From JAYWGN01 sp043778255 (GTDB taxonomy: Bacteria > Bacteroidota > Bacteroidia > Chitinophagales > Chitinophagaceae), in assembly GCA_043778255.1 (NCBI GenBank), contig JAYWGN010000001.1, positions 70,332-134,331 of the forward strand: DNA of 64,000 nt. The letters run 5' to 3'. Within the stretch, counting starts at the first letter, position 1. Every line of letters begins with the position of its first letter. Below, one piece after another: positions 8,284 to 17,285 of the stretch. The notes beneath the pieces are model-generated. The model made no database searches, was not told where the DNA came from, and saw nothing but the letters and a program-made list of their open reading frames with translations. The position numbers were made by a program, and so were the translations under genes.

Positions 8284-9789
8284 GTGAAATTATTAAGCCC
8301 TGCCATATCTCGACTTGCCCGTATGAGGTGGTGGAAAATAGAGCAATGGATTAATGAGCCCATACAATGCCAACACGAAGTATGGCAGCACCTTATGAGC
8401 AATGGGCAATACACCCAATTTGGTAAGCAATATAACTTTAGCAACATACATAACATTGCCGAATTTCAGCAGCAAATACCACTACACCATTACCACACTT
8501 TGCAACCTTATATTGATAGTATGTTGAGCAATGGCGAAAACATTTTGTGGAACACACCAATAGAATGGTTTGCCAAAAGCAGTGGCACTACAGCTGCCAA
8601 AAGCAAATTTATACCCGTAAGTTACGAAAGCCTCGAAGAGAACCATTTTATGGGAAGTAAAGATGTATTATCGTTTTACTACAATGCTAACCCCAATAGC
8701 GATTTGCTTACTGGCAAAGGCTTAGTGGTAGGTGGTAGCCACCAAATACACCAACACAATAACCAAATACAATATGGCGATGTAAGTGCCGTTATAATGC
8801 AAAATGGACCATTTTGGAGCCAATGGTTACGTACACCTGGGTTGGAAATTGCACTAATGCAAGAGTGGGAAAGCAAAATAGAAAAAATGGCCGAAGCCAC
8901 TATGAACGAAAATGTAACTTCACTTGCTGGTGTACCTACTTGGACAATTGTACTGCTCAAAAAAATACTACAAATAACCAAAGCCAATACCATAAGCGAT
9001 GTATGGCCCAACTTAGAATTGTACTTACACGGTGGCGTAAGTTTTACACCCTACAAACAACAATTTGCCGAGTTAATAGGTAAGCCAATTAACTATATTG
9101 AAATATACAATGCTAGTGAAGGTTTGTTTGCGGCTGCCGCCGAAAATGAAGCCGAAGGGCTTACCCTATTTACCAACCACGGTATATTTTACGAGTTTGT
9201 ACTGGCCACCAATATTGATATGCCAAAGCCCACTGTGCTAACCTTAGCACAAGTACAAATTGGGGTTAACTATGCCATTATTATAAGTACCTATGGCGGT
9301 TTGTGGCGTTATGTAATAGGCGACACCGTACAGTTTACCAGCACCCAACCCTACAAAATAAAAGTAACCGGCCGTACCAAACATTTTATAAATGCATTTG
9401 GCGAAGAGTTAATTATAGACAATGCCGATGCTGCCATAGCCACAGCATGCAAACTTACCAATAGTAGTATTAACGATTATACTGCTGCACCAATTTACTT
9501 TACTACACAGCATAATGGTGCACATGAGTGGCTTATTGAATTTGATAAATTGCCCGTAAGTATAGAGGCATTTACTTATGAGTTAGATAATGCATTGCAG
9601 CAAGTAAATACCGATTACCAAGCAAAACGTTACAAAAATATGGCACTTACTATGCCAGTTATTAAAGTATTGCCACAAGGTATATTTGCCCAATGGCTAA
9701 AAGCCAAAGGCAAACTAGGCGGACAACACAAAGTGCCAAGGCTTAGCAACAACAGGGTTATAGTTGACGAAATATTGGGGATGTTGTAA
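8284..9789 (+). CDS. GH3 auxin-responsive promoter family protein
   Basis: A 501-residue member of the GH3 branch of the ANL adenylate-forming superfamily; plant homologues conjugate acyl acids such as indole-acetate or jasmonate to amino acids. Family hallmarks are EWFAKSSGTTAAKSKFIP (ATP-binding P-loop-like SSGTT, about residue 99), IEIYNASEGLFAAA (about 272) and the hinge region YRNIGDT-like RYVIGDTVQFTSTQPYKIKVTGRTKHFINAFGEEL, which I describe only by position (about residues 340-380). The start codon is GTG: the ATG one base earlier in another frame is followed at once by a stop. The substrate in bacteria is unknown. Confidence 0.88.
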   Translation: MKLLSPAISRLARMRWWKIEQWINEPIQCQHEVWQHLMSNGQYTQFGKQYNFSNIHNIAEFQQQIPLHHYHTLQPYIDSMLSNGENILWNTPIEWFAKSSGTTAAKSKFIPVSYESLEENHFMGSKDVLSFYYNANPNSDLLTGKGLVVGGSHQIHQHNNQIQYGDVSAVIMQNGPFWSQWLRTPGLEIALMQEWESKIEKMAEATMNENVTSLAGVPTWTIVLLKKILQITKANTISDVWPNLELYLHGGVSFTPYKQQFAELIGKPINYIEIYNASEGLFAAAAENEAEGLTLFTNHGIFYEFVLATNIDMPKPTVLTLAQVQIGVNYAIIISTYGGLWRYVIGDTVQFTSTQPYKIKVTGRTKHFINAFGEELIIDNADAAIATACKLTNSSINDYTAAPIYFTTQHNGAHEWLIEFDKLPVSIEAFTYELDNALQQVNTDYQAKRYKNMALTMPVIKVLPQGIFAQWLKAKGKLGGQHKVPRLSNNRVIVDEILGML

Positions 9790-9799
9790 TCGCTATATT

Positions 9800-10981
9800 T
9801 TAATACTCTGGCAATGCCCTTACCAATATACTATATACAGGTAGGTGGTCGCTGTAGCCATTATTCCAATAGTTGCCTAACCAACTTCTACGAGGGTAGC
9901 CTTTGTAATCGCCAGTTTTATTAATCAAAAAATCTCGGTAGTATATATGTGAGGAGTACAAAAACCAACCATTCAATTGCGACTTATTAAGTAACGGTTT
10001 GCTATACATTAATTGGTCAAACAAATTCCACTTACCGTTAAATACCAATGTGCCAAACCCTTTTTTATGAAAGTTGCCTAAGGCATTAAATATTTCTTTG
10101 TCGCCTACCTCTTGTTCAGTATACTTTACAGCCATTACATCTTTTACACTTGGGCTTGTTGGGTCGTCGTTAAGGTCGCCCATTATTATTATTTTTGCGT
10201 TAGCATTTATATGTTGCAGGCTATCTACCACGGTCATACAAGCATTTGCAGCAGCAGCTCTTGCTGGGCGGCTTAGCTCTTCACCATCTACTTGTAGTGC
10301 GGCATTATCATTTACATCAACTGCATTTTGGCGGGTTACGCCAGTTACTCTATCTACAACTACTCGGCCACTACGGTTGTAGGCGGCTTCTTTATTGTTA
10401 AGGTCGTATTTGTTATTGCCACCTCTGCGGCTTGGCCAATGGTTTACTATCACATACACTGTATCGCCTACTAGGTCGCCTTGTACTACCAATATATCTC
10501 GGGTGGGGTGTTTGTCGGGCAGGGTTACGTGGTGGGGTTGGGCATGTAGCACCGTAAAGTATTTGGGGTTATATATTAAGCCCACATCTATACCACGGGC
10601 ATCGGGGCTTTCAAAGTGTACATACTTATACTCCCTGCTTTTGAGGCTATCGGTAGCTATAAGGTCTTTAAGTACAGTTGCATTTTCTATTTCTACCACA
10701 CCTAGCAATGCTAAGCCATCCGGGTTGTCGGCTTCGCCAATGCCTTTTATGGCTTGGGCCATATTATTTAATTTGCGGTAGTATGCAGTGGTATTATATT
10801 TTTTTTCGCTCTTCGGCAAAAATTCTTCGTCGTCAATTTTGGGGTCGTTTATGGTATCAAACAAATTTTCTAAGTTATAAAAACCAACGATGCTATTAAT
10901 ATATTGTGGTGTATTAGTTTGTTGTGCTGTAAGGGCAAATGCATTTACCAATAGGGTAATTAATACTAGGTAGTTTTTCAT
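9800..10981 (-). CDS. Secreted endonuclease/exonuclease/phosphatase-fold protein
   Basis: A 393-residue exported metal-dependent phosphoesterase. The signal peptide is MKNYLVLITLLVNAFALTAQ. The mature enzyme shows the EEP landmarks: GFYNLENLFDTIND (metal-binding Glu), LLGVVEIEN, VNHWPSRRGG, IIIMGDLNDDP (catalytic Asp/Asn) and the terminal YSDHLPV (SDH motif). The substrate could be nucleic acid, an inositol phosphate or a phospholipid. I chose the Met at 10981 because the six upstream codons would spoil the signal peptide. It is convergent with the GH3 gene, with 10 bp between stops. Confidence 0.88.
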   Translation of the reverse strand: MKNYLVLITLLVNAFALTAQQTNTPQYINSIVGFYNLENLFDTINDPKIDDEEFLPKSEKKYNTTAYYRKLNNMAQAIKGIGEADNPDGLALLGVVEIENATVLKDLIATDSLKSREYKYVHFESPDARGIDVGLIYNPKYFTVLHAQPHHVTLPDKHPTRDILVVQGDLVGDTVYVIVNHWPSRRGGNNKYDLNNKEAAYNRSGRVVVDRVTGVTRQNAVDVNDNAALQVDGEELSRPARAAAANACMTVVDSLQHINANAKIIIMGDLNDDPTSPSVKDVMAVKYTEQEVGDKEIFNALGNFHKKGFGTLVFNGKWNLFDQLMYSKPLLNKSQLNGWFLYSSHIYYRDFLINKTGDYKGYPRRSWLGNYWNNGYSDHLPVYSILVRALPEY

Positions 10982-11008
10982 GTGTGTATTTATAATCATT
11001 TATAAATG

Positions 11009-11016
11009 CAAAAATA
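11009..11016 (-). promoter_or_regulatory. -7 box of the secreted EEP enzyme gene
   Basis: The minus strand reads TATTTTTG (TAnnTTTG), 27 nt from the ATG at 10981. Confidence 0.5.
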
Positions 11017-11136
11017 TTAGTAATAGCTGACAATTAGTATTTTTTATACACTATTAATAGCAATAGTACTTTAGCGGTATTACTACGTACATTCACTATT
11101 TGTTAAGTTGCTAAAAATACTCATATTTGCCAACTA

Positions 11137-11610
11137 GTGTACTATCAAAATACTCATAATCAGCCTAGTTTAATTGGCAAAGTTTACCTCATAATTGCTG
11201 CTATTGGTGTAGTATATTATTGTATTTGCCTCAATGGGTTAAATATTGCCAACAATGTAACTATGAAGCTACAGGAGCAGCACACCCAACATTTATTGTT
11301 GCTTATTACAGTTATTGAGTTTTGTATAGGGTTGTACATTAAAGCATCGAGGCATCCTGTGGTACTATTTTGCCAAAGCTTTGCTACCGTATTATTAATG
11401 GCAGCACATGGTATGCTTATTTATGCATTTATAAGTATTGATATGGTTATTGTATTTACCCATAACCATGCCTTAATTGTTGCCTTTGTATTTATTGGCA
11501 TAAGTGCATTATTGCATTTGGTTTTTTTATTCGAAAAATATTTTAAAGCACCACTACCAAAGTATAATCCTTACATTGACGAAGCTATTGACTTTGATGA
11601 TTATGAGTAG
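11137..11610 (+). CDS. Small multi-pass membrane protein
   Basis: A 157-residue protein with four hydrophobic helices (about residues 15-35, 50-70, 77-100 and 110-132) and an acidic C-terminus (PYIDEAIDFDDYE). I recognise no family. The first in-frame start is GTG and there is no clear ribosome-binding site, so the exact N-terminus is uncertain. It stands alone between a divergent exported-enzyme gene and the convergent Fic gene. Confidence 0.6.
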   Translation: MYYQNTHNQPSLIGKVYLIIAAIGVVYYCICLNGLNIANNVTMKLQEQHTQHLLLLITVIEFCIGLYIKASRHPVVLFCQSFATVLLMAAHGMLIYAFISIDMVIVFTHNHALIVAFVFIGISALLHLVFLFEKYFKAPLPKYNPYIDEAIDFDDYE

Positions 11611-11690
11611 TGGGCAAATGGCTGTATTTACATTTTGTACTTTTAAATACCTTTCCTTACTTGTATAGGATTTATTATAACTTGTAATTT

Positions 11691-11723
11691 CTTGCTAATT
11701 TTAGTAAAATTGGCAAGTATTTA
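11691..11723. repeat. Palindromic element, copy at the 3' end of the Fic gene
   Basis: A 33-nt sequence identical to 13049-13081. Its core is an inverted repeat (12-nt arms CTTGCTAATTTT / AAAATTGGCAAG around AGT, with one G-T wobble). It overlaps the Fic stop codon. Confidence 0.85.
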
Positions 11724-13013
11724 TTTACTTAAGAGGCTGTTGAATTGTTTGGAACGTATGTAGTTACTTTTTACTTCATTTACTTGTATTTTTTCCATAA
11801 ATCCCATTTTAACCAATTTTAGCAAATCTGTTCTAGCAGTATAATTGGCTACCAAAAAACGATTTGCAATTTCTTTTACTGAAAAAACTGCATTTGGTTC
11901 ATCGTAAAGCAATTTTAAAAGCTGAGCTTGTCTTTCATTAATATTAGGTAGTTTAATAAATTTTGTTACTTGCAAGTTATCTTTTTGTTTCTGTTCTATA
12001 TATTTTTTTAAAGCATCAAATGCTTTATGCATTACATCTATATGATAAGTTATAAAGTAAGTTAAGTCAAGTTCATCCTGTTCGGTATATAAATATGCTT
12101 TTTCATAAGCATTTTTTGAGCCTTGTATTATTTTAGAAATAGATAAATATTCTGTAAGCCAGTACCCTTTTTTTAGCAAGTACCAATAAAATAATGCTCT
12201 AGCTGTTCTTCCATTACCATCTGTAAAGGGGTGTATCCACCCAATCATAAAATGAACAATTATGCCTTTTATAATAGGGTGTACAAAATTAGTTTCATCA
12301 TCTTCATTAAAAAAAGTACATAATGCATTTATAAGTTTTTGTATTTGTAAATGTGTGGGTGGTGTATGTACAACTTCACTAGTGCTGTAATTTATAACAT
12401 AAATGTCGTTTGATTGCCTGAATTTTCCCTCCTCTAATTTGTTGGACAATGTATTAGCACACATTAAATTATGTATGTATAATAAATTTTCGGGTGTAAG
12501 GTCGTTAGTTTTGTGCGATACTATATAGTTAATTGTATGATAATTATTAACTATCATTTGATCGCTTTTATTTTTGGGCTTTATTTCTTTACGCAACATT
12601 TCTTTAGCCTTTTTTCGGGTAGTTGCAGCCCCTTCCATTATGCTGCTACTTATGGCCTCCTCCATAATGGAACTTACCAAATACCGAGCTTTATCATTTT
12701 CGGGTATTACACTTTTGGCTCCCATATAACCACCTATGTGCATATCAAACTGATGCAACGATTTTTGAATATAATCGGTACTATAATAAGTAAACTTATG
12801 AGTACTTAAGTGTAATATTTTTTGGTTAATAAGTCTTATTAACTTAGTGCTTTCCCATATTTGCAGTGGCGTTAAATTGTCTATTTTTTTGTATTTTATT
12901 TTATCCCAATACAAATATTCGTTATTTATTTCCTTTATTTTTAATATTACTGAAGGTTCGTTCATTCTGCTTTGTGCATTAGTTACGTTATATGTTGGTG
13001 CTTTTTCTATCAT
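11721..13013 (-). CDS. Fic family protein with built-in inhibitory helix and C-terminal winged helix
   Basis: A 430-residue Fic-domain protein, expected to transfer AMP or another nucleotide monophosphate to protein hydroxyls. The catalytic loop HPFTDGNGRTAR has His261 in position. An internal inhibitory motif of the (S/T)xxxE(G/N) type is present at Ser123-Glu127-Gly128 (SSIMEG), so activity is probably autoinhibited (class II arrangement). The C-terminal region (INERQAQLLKLL...FSVKEIANRFLVANYTARTDLLKL) is a winged helix, suggesting DNA binding and autoregulation. Two copies of a long palindrome bracket the gene, one 29 bp upstream of the start and one on the stop. It sits at the edge of an accessory island. 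Confidence 0.92.
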   Translation of the reverse strand: MIEKAPTYNVTNAQSRMNEPSVILKIKEINNEYLYWDKIKYKKIDNLTPLQIWESTKLIRLINQKILHLSTHKFTYYSTDYIQKSLHQFDMHIGGYMGAKSVIPENDKARYLVSSIMEEAISSSIMEGAATTRKKAKEMLRKEIKPKNKSDQMIVNNYHTINYIVSHKTNDLTPENLLYIHNLMCANTLSNKLEEGKFRQSNDIYVINYSTSEVVHTPPTHLQIQKLINALCTFFNEDDETNFVHPIIKGIIVHFMIGWIHPFTDGNGRTARALFYWYLLKKGYWLTEYLSISKIIQGSKNAYEKAYLYTEQDELDLTYFITYHIDVMHKAFDALKKYIEQKQKDNLQVTKFIKLPNINERQAQLLKLLYDEPNAVFSVKEIANRFLVANYTARTDLLKLVKMGFMEKIQVNEVKSNYIRSKQFNSLLSK

Positions 13014-13041
13014 TTTTAAAAATAATTATTTATAAAATTAA

Positions 13042-13082
13042 GTAAATACTTGCTAATTTTAGTAAAATTGGCAAGTATTTAC
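13042..13082. promoter_or_regulatory. 41-bp palindrome upstream of fic (candidate operator)
   Basis: Two 19-nt arms (GTAAATACTTGCTAATTTT and AAAATTGGCAAGTATTTAC) around AGT, with a single G-T wobble. It lies 29 bp upstream of the Fic start, where a repressor site would be expected. The core 33 nt recur at the gene's 3' end. The winged-helix tail of the Fic protein is the obvious candidate ligand (inference). Confidence 0.65.
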
Positions 13083-13733
13083 AACTATAATCTCTTGTAC
13101 AATTGTAATACAATGCTTATAATGTAAATAACAAAACGATAAAGTGGGTGTTTTTGCTGAGTTGGGGTTATTGTAAACGGCTATTGAAAAATGTTGGTTG
13201 CAGGTATAATGAAACAATTTTTAAGCATAAATAGTAGCTATAACCATACAAAAGTTAAGCGTATCAAAAGCTGTTTAATTTGCTGCTTTTATACAATTAT
13301 GCTTTGTATATATTCGCCCACTTAGCAATGGTAATGGCAGGGCGGGATGGGTGTTGGAAAAGTAGTTTATTACATTTTCACTAGTTAAAAAATGTATTAA
13401 AATTTCCTCCCCAAAATATTATAAATAACACCAAGCCGATATTACGATAATATAAACTTAAGTGTAAATTTTTATAAACTCAATTATTTAAAATGTGTTC
13501 CGTTTTTTGTTAATGTTGGCTAGAGGTATGCATTTCTTTTATAGTAAATTTTTATTCTTTGCTATTTAGTTTAAAATATTGGGAACAAATGTATAAAGTA
13601 CTTGAAAAGAAAAAAAAGTGAGTAGTAGTAATCTTTACTTGGACTGTAAAAAAATAATATGTCTAAAATTGATTATATTATTAATAAGAGAGCTTTCAAG
13701 ATTGAATTTTTTAGCAGTTACTTTTCTCATTTT
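13083..13733. other. 651-bp gap without recognisable genes
   Basis: A very A+T-rich stretch between the Fic palindrome and the 3' end of the methyltransferase operon. I read both strands and found no start-initiated frame resembling a protein, no tRNA and no strong hairpin. It may hold decayed sequence from the insertion of the island. Confidence 0.5.
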
Positions 13734-15086
13734 TTAAAAACATGTAATTCCAATTCTTGAAACATGACTAGCATATTTATGGCCAATCATATCCATAATC
13801 TCTTTTTTTAAAATAAACAATGGTTCACCTAGTCTTGTATCATCTGATTTTGCACCAAAAACAAAATTCAAATTAAGCCATATTTGAAAGTCATTTCCAC
13901 CAAAATGAAAATTACTTTTTCCTATATGATAGCTAGATTCTTTCCTTTGTTTATCAATTAGATTTTCTACATCTATTTTGGGAATCATAATACCCATTAT
14001 AAATTTATTAATTCTTAGATTTTTTTGTTGGAAATCACAAGCTGCACTTAATTCTACTACAACTAGTTTACAATTATTAAAAGCTGAATCTCTTTCAAGT
14101 TGTTTATTTATTTTAAAAGGGATTAATATATTAAACCAAGTCGAAAAATTATCTATTTGTAATGATTTTAATACTAATTCATTGCTTTTATCTATTAAAA
14201 TAACTGAACCTCTCTGTTCTTTATTTCTATCAGAAGTATCTATATGAAAAATTGAATTTAGCACTCCTTCATTAAAGTTTAGTGGATATGAAATAGGTTG
14301 TCCACTTGTCAATGTTGTGAGATGATTTTTCCAACATTCAGCTAAAGAAATATTTTTAATTATTGAGTAATTTAATACTGGTATTAATGCTTCAGAGATA
14401 GCTTTGTCAGGATTTTGAATTGCATCTTTTCCTAATGTTTTAAGGGCAATCTTTGAAAATATTTTCTCGAAATTTTCTTCAAATCCAACATTGTTAGCCC
14501 ATACTCTATCTTCTTCATTAGGGTTTTGTGGAATGATTTTATAAATATCATTTACTACACTTGAAGCTGAGGAAATACAGATATTTTCAAATTCAAATAA
14601 TAACTTAACGGAAGTCTTTGAAATAATACTTACAATTTTTGTTTTGATTTCTTCGGCAGTTTTATCCATAAATTCAGTTTTATCAATTGAATCAATTAAA
14701 ATGGGGGAAGGTAAATTCTGCCTTCTTTCTCTTACATAAGTTTTGAAATTTTCAATTACACCAGTATGTTTTGACCAAAAAATTAGTCCAAATGGGGCTG
14801 AATCTTTGTCAATACAGTTTTGAATAGCGTTGGCTAAATCATTAAAAGCAGCGCTTAAAGAACTATCATTTTTATAATCAAAAATTTTTTGAGTAGCATC
14901 AAAACTTTTATTTGTTAGATTAATATCAAAGAAAGCAATTCTTACCCCTTTTAGAGGTTGAGTATATGTTAAATCATATTGTATTGTCCTACAAGAGATG
15001 CCACTTAAATTGAATGCCTTTGATAAAGCGATTAGTTCAATTTCAGAATCATCTACGATGATGATGCTATTATTTGGTTCAAACAT
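13734..15086 (-). CDS. Receiver-domain protein with uncharacterised C-terminal output region
   Basis: A 450-residue protein whose first ~140 residues are a divergent CheY-like receiver. It has acidic pair Asp12-Asp13 (IIIVDDSE), phospho-acceptor Asp54 (AFFDINL), switch Ser105 (GLIFWSKH) and Lys136 (DSIDKTE), with a longer than usual insertion between Asp54 and Ser105. The remaining ~310 residues match no family I know. Short conserved-looking pieces are LNSIFHIDTS (276-285) and ELSAACDFQQKN (345-356). It is the last gene of a four-gene operon, 3 bp after the GHKL/kinase-like gene whose His519 could phosphorylate it. It is probably the output component of a DNA-modification system (inference). 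Confidence 0.75.
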   Translation of the reverse strand: MFEPNNSIIIVDDSEIELIALSKAFNLSGISCRTIQYDLTYTQPLKGVRIAFFDINLTNKSFDATQKIFDYKNDSSLSAAFNDLANAIQNCIDKDSAPFGLIFWSKHTGVIENFKTYVRERRQNLPSPILIDSIDKTEFMDKTAEEIKTKIVSIISKTSVKLLFEFENICISSASSVVNDIYKIIPQNPNEEDRVWANNVGFEENFEKIFSKIALKTLGKDAIQNPDKAISEALIPVLNYSIIKNISLAECWKNHLTTLTSGQPISYPLNFNEGVLNSIFHIDTSDRNKEQRGSVILIDKSNELVLKSLQIDNFSTWFNILIPFKINKQLERDSAFNNCKLVVVELSAACDFQQKNLRINKFIMGIMIPKIDVENLIDKQRKESSYHIGKSNFHFGGNDFQIWLNLNFVFGAKSDDTRLGEPLFILKKEIMDMIGHKYASHVSRIGITCF

Positions 15087-15089
15087 AAT

Positions 15090-17285
15090 TTATTGTTTTT
15101 TGGGGAATATGAGTGCAATACATGCACCATCATATGATTTTGGAATATCAAGGTCACTATTGTCTGGGAAAATTAATTTGCCACCCATCATATTCATTAC
15201 AAGGTCTGTGAAATATAAACCTAAACCCATTCCTCCTTCTTTTTTAGTTTTGAAAGGTTGAGTTAACAATTCTGGTTCAACAGTAAAGCCACTACCATTA
15301 TCAACTATAATTATTGCAGGACCTTCAAAAGAATCTAAATCAGTTCCAATGTATATTGCTGGTTTAAATTTTTCATTAGTTAGCAAATCTCTTTTTGAAG
15401 TAGTCCAATATAAAGCGTTATCTATTAAATTTGAAATAGCACCTATCAATAAATTTGCTGGTCCTTTAAAATTAAAATTAGGATTTTCATTGCTTAACAA
15501 GGGGGATGAAAAAATGATGTTATGAAAGCCAAATCTATTAATATTAATTTGTTTTGCTCTTTCAACAACATTGAATGCGTTTGTAGAGGAAGTTTTGTTT
15601 TGCCTTAATAATGGCGATAGGTTCTCTAAAATCTGCATTAAATTTTTAACCTTATTTTTTATGTCTTCAACATTCACATCTTTTGCATTCAAATCACTAT
15701 TAATAAAATGAATCATTCTATCAATTTCATGAAATGCTACTCCCAAGTTTAGACCAGTTACTCCAGAATTAACCATTATATCTCTCATTTCAATATAATC
15801 CTTATCAACCCTATCAATTAAAGGTTTTAATTCTTGGGTTAAGTTTTTTTGTTCTATTATTTCCTTTAAATCTAAAATAGTATCTCCAAAACCAATTTTC
15901 TTCACTGGCTTCATTTCATCAATATATTCTTGAATATCGTCTTTGTTCTTTGAAGATTCTCTTTCAAAAAAAGCATAGACAGCTTTTACCAAAAGGCTAA
16001 ATTTCTGATATGTATAATTATCTGTAAAACCTTCTCTATTTGTTTTTTCTATCAAGCCTTCATTACTGCTTTTTAAATCTAATTCAACAAAGCCTAATGT
16101 TACCTTTTTACCAAAATGGTCGCCAGTTCTTTGTATTTTATCTAAGTCTAATCCTAACCAATCGTCAAAGGATTCCCCATAATTGTAAACCCTTATATCA
16201 TCTCTAAATAATTTTACTCCACAATTTTCTTTTATATATTCTTTCACTGCATTTATCTGTCCTCCAAATTTTGGTTTTAATAAAGCAGAACTTTGATTAA
16301 ATACATAAAACTTTCCTTTTATTGCTCCTATGTTTTTAATATCCTTATTTCTTAAATACTTGCTATAATTTTCTTCGCCATCAATTTCTTTATACAATTC
16401 TCCAATATTAAATTGGTTGGAATTAATCTTATTATTTGATTTGTTTTTTTTAAAAATTGGTGCAGAAGATAATTTTAATTCACTAGGTGGATTAAAATTA
16501 TATCCCCATCTAAATTCAGCCAAATCATTTTCTAAAATTTCATTTTTTTCATTTCTCCAAAAATCAATTTCAAAATCAAATTGATATAAACTATCCTTTA
16601 ATATTTCAATAGAAGATTTTATATCCTTAATCCATTCTTCGTGGACATCATTACATTTAATATCTACTTTAAAATTTGGAAATTCTGCAAATGGATTTTT
16701 AATACTTTCAATTTTTCTAACTAAATCCCTTAATGCTTTTCTGTTCCATTTATCATTTGTTAGTTTTGATAAAATAATTTTAGTCCCATGACCATTTTGA
16801 AAGAATGATTTTCCAATATTTTCTATATCAACTTCTAAATCTTGTATATATTCCTCTGAATTAATTAATTTTTGCCAGTCAATTGTTAATCTATTTAAGA
16901 ACATCTCCCCTTCAGCTTGAGTTTCAAGTGTTATTATTTTAGCTAATTTATGAACAGCCAATCTACCAACTCCTTTATTGCCAAATGATATCCTTTTAAA
17001 TTTCTTACTTTCCTTTCTGTTTTTGCCTCTTTTAAAATCTGTACCAATTGTCAACCATACATCTTGAATTATTTTAGTGCTCATTCCATGTCCATTATCT
17101 TCTATTAAAATTTTTTGTTTTGGAGTATTTAAATCAAAAAAAGTAATCGTTACGTTTTCTGCATCTGCATCATAAGCATTTTTTACTAGTTCAAAAATTG
17201 CCAAGCTATCGCTACCAATTAACTCATCTCCTAATAAACTTAGAATATGACTTTTTGCTTGTATTTTATGTTTGCTTACTGACAT
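15090..17285 (-). CDS. Protein with two GHKL ATPase modules and a histidine-kinase-like phospho-acceptor
   Basis: A 731-residue protein. The N-terminal module is a MutL/Hsp90/MORC-like Bergerat ATPase: ELVKNAYDA (Glu32, Asn36), IEDNGHGMS (Asp63, Gly65, Gly67) and FGNKGVGR (residues 101-108), followed by an S5-like region with RDDIRVYNYG (361-370). The C-terminal part resembles a sensor kinase: helix with GVAFHEIDRM (His519-Glu520), then a second Bergerat fold with SNLIDNALYW (Asn619, Asn623), IIVDNGSGF (Asp662) and GGMGLGLYF (684-692). GHKL ATPases of the MORC/paraMORC type are known from prokaryotic restriction-modification neighbourhoods. The start overlaps the methyltransferase stop by 10 bp. 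No transmembrane segment is visible, so it is cytoplasmic. Confidence 0.85.
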   Translation of the reverse strand: MSVSKHKIQAKSHILSLLGDELIGSDSLAIFELVKNAYDADAENVTITFFDLNTPKQKILIEDNGHGMSTKIIQDVWLTIGTDFKRGKNRKESKKFKRISFGNKGVGRLAVHKLAKIITLETQAEGEMFLNRLTIDWQKLINSEEYIQDLEVDIENIGKSFFQNGHGTKIILSKLTNDKWNRKALRDLVRKIESIKNPFAEFPNFKVDIKCNDVHEEWIKDIKSSIEILKDSLYQFDFEIDFWRNEKNEILENDLAEFRWGYNFNPPSELKLSSAPIFKKNKSNNKINSNQFNIGELYKEIDGEENYSKYLRNKDIKNIGAIKGKFYVFNQSSALLKPKFGGQINAVKEYIKENCGVKLFRDDIRVYNYGESFDDWLGLDLDKIQRTGDHFGKKVTLGFVELDLKSSNEGLIEKTNREGFTDNYTYQKFSLLVKAVYAFFERESSKNKDDIQEYIDEMKPVKKIGFGDTILDLKEIIEQKNLTQELKPLIDRVDKDYIEMRDIMVNSGVTGLNLGVAFHEIDRMIHFINSDLNAKDVNVEDIKNKVKNLMQILENLSPLLRQNKTSSTNAFNVVERAKQININRFGFHNIIFSSPLLSNENPNFNFKGPANLLIGAISNLIDNALYWTTSKRDLLTNEKFKPAIYIGTDLDSFEGPAIIIVDNGSGFTVEPELLTQPFKTKKEGGMGLGLYFTDLVMNMMGGKLIFPDNSDLDIPKSYDGACIALIFPKKQ

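Noticed and set aside
10074..10781. Plus-strand frames opposite the secreted EEP enzyme gene
   Set aside because: They are shadow frames of the well-supported minus-strand gene.
11691..13082. Attachment sites (attL/attR) of an integrated element
   Set aside because: The repeats are palindromic and flank a single gene with no integrase or tRNA; an operator role fits at least as well, so I did not call attachment sites.
13083..13733. Remnant of a transposase or integrase
   Set aside because: Some minus-strand pieces read without stops for 20-30 codons, but none matches a family I recognise.
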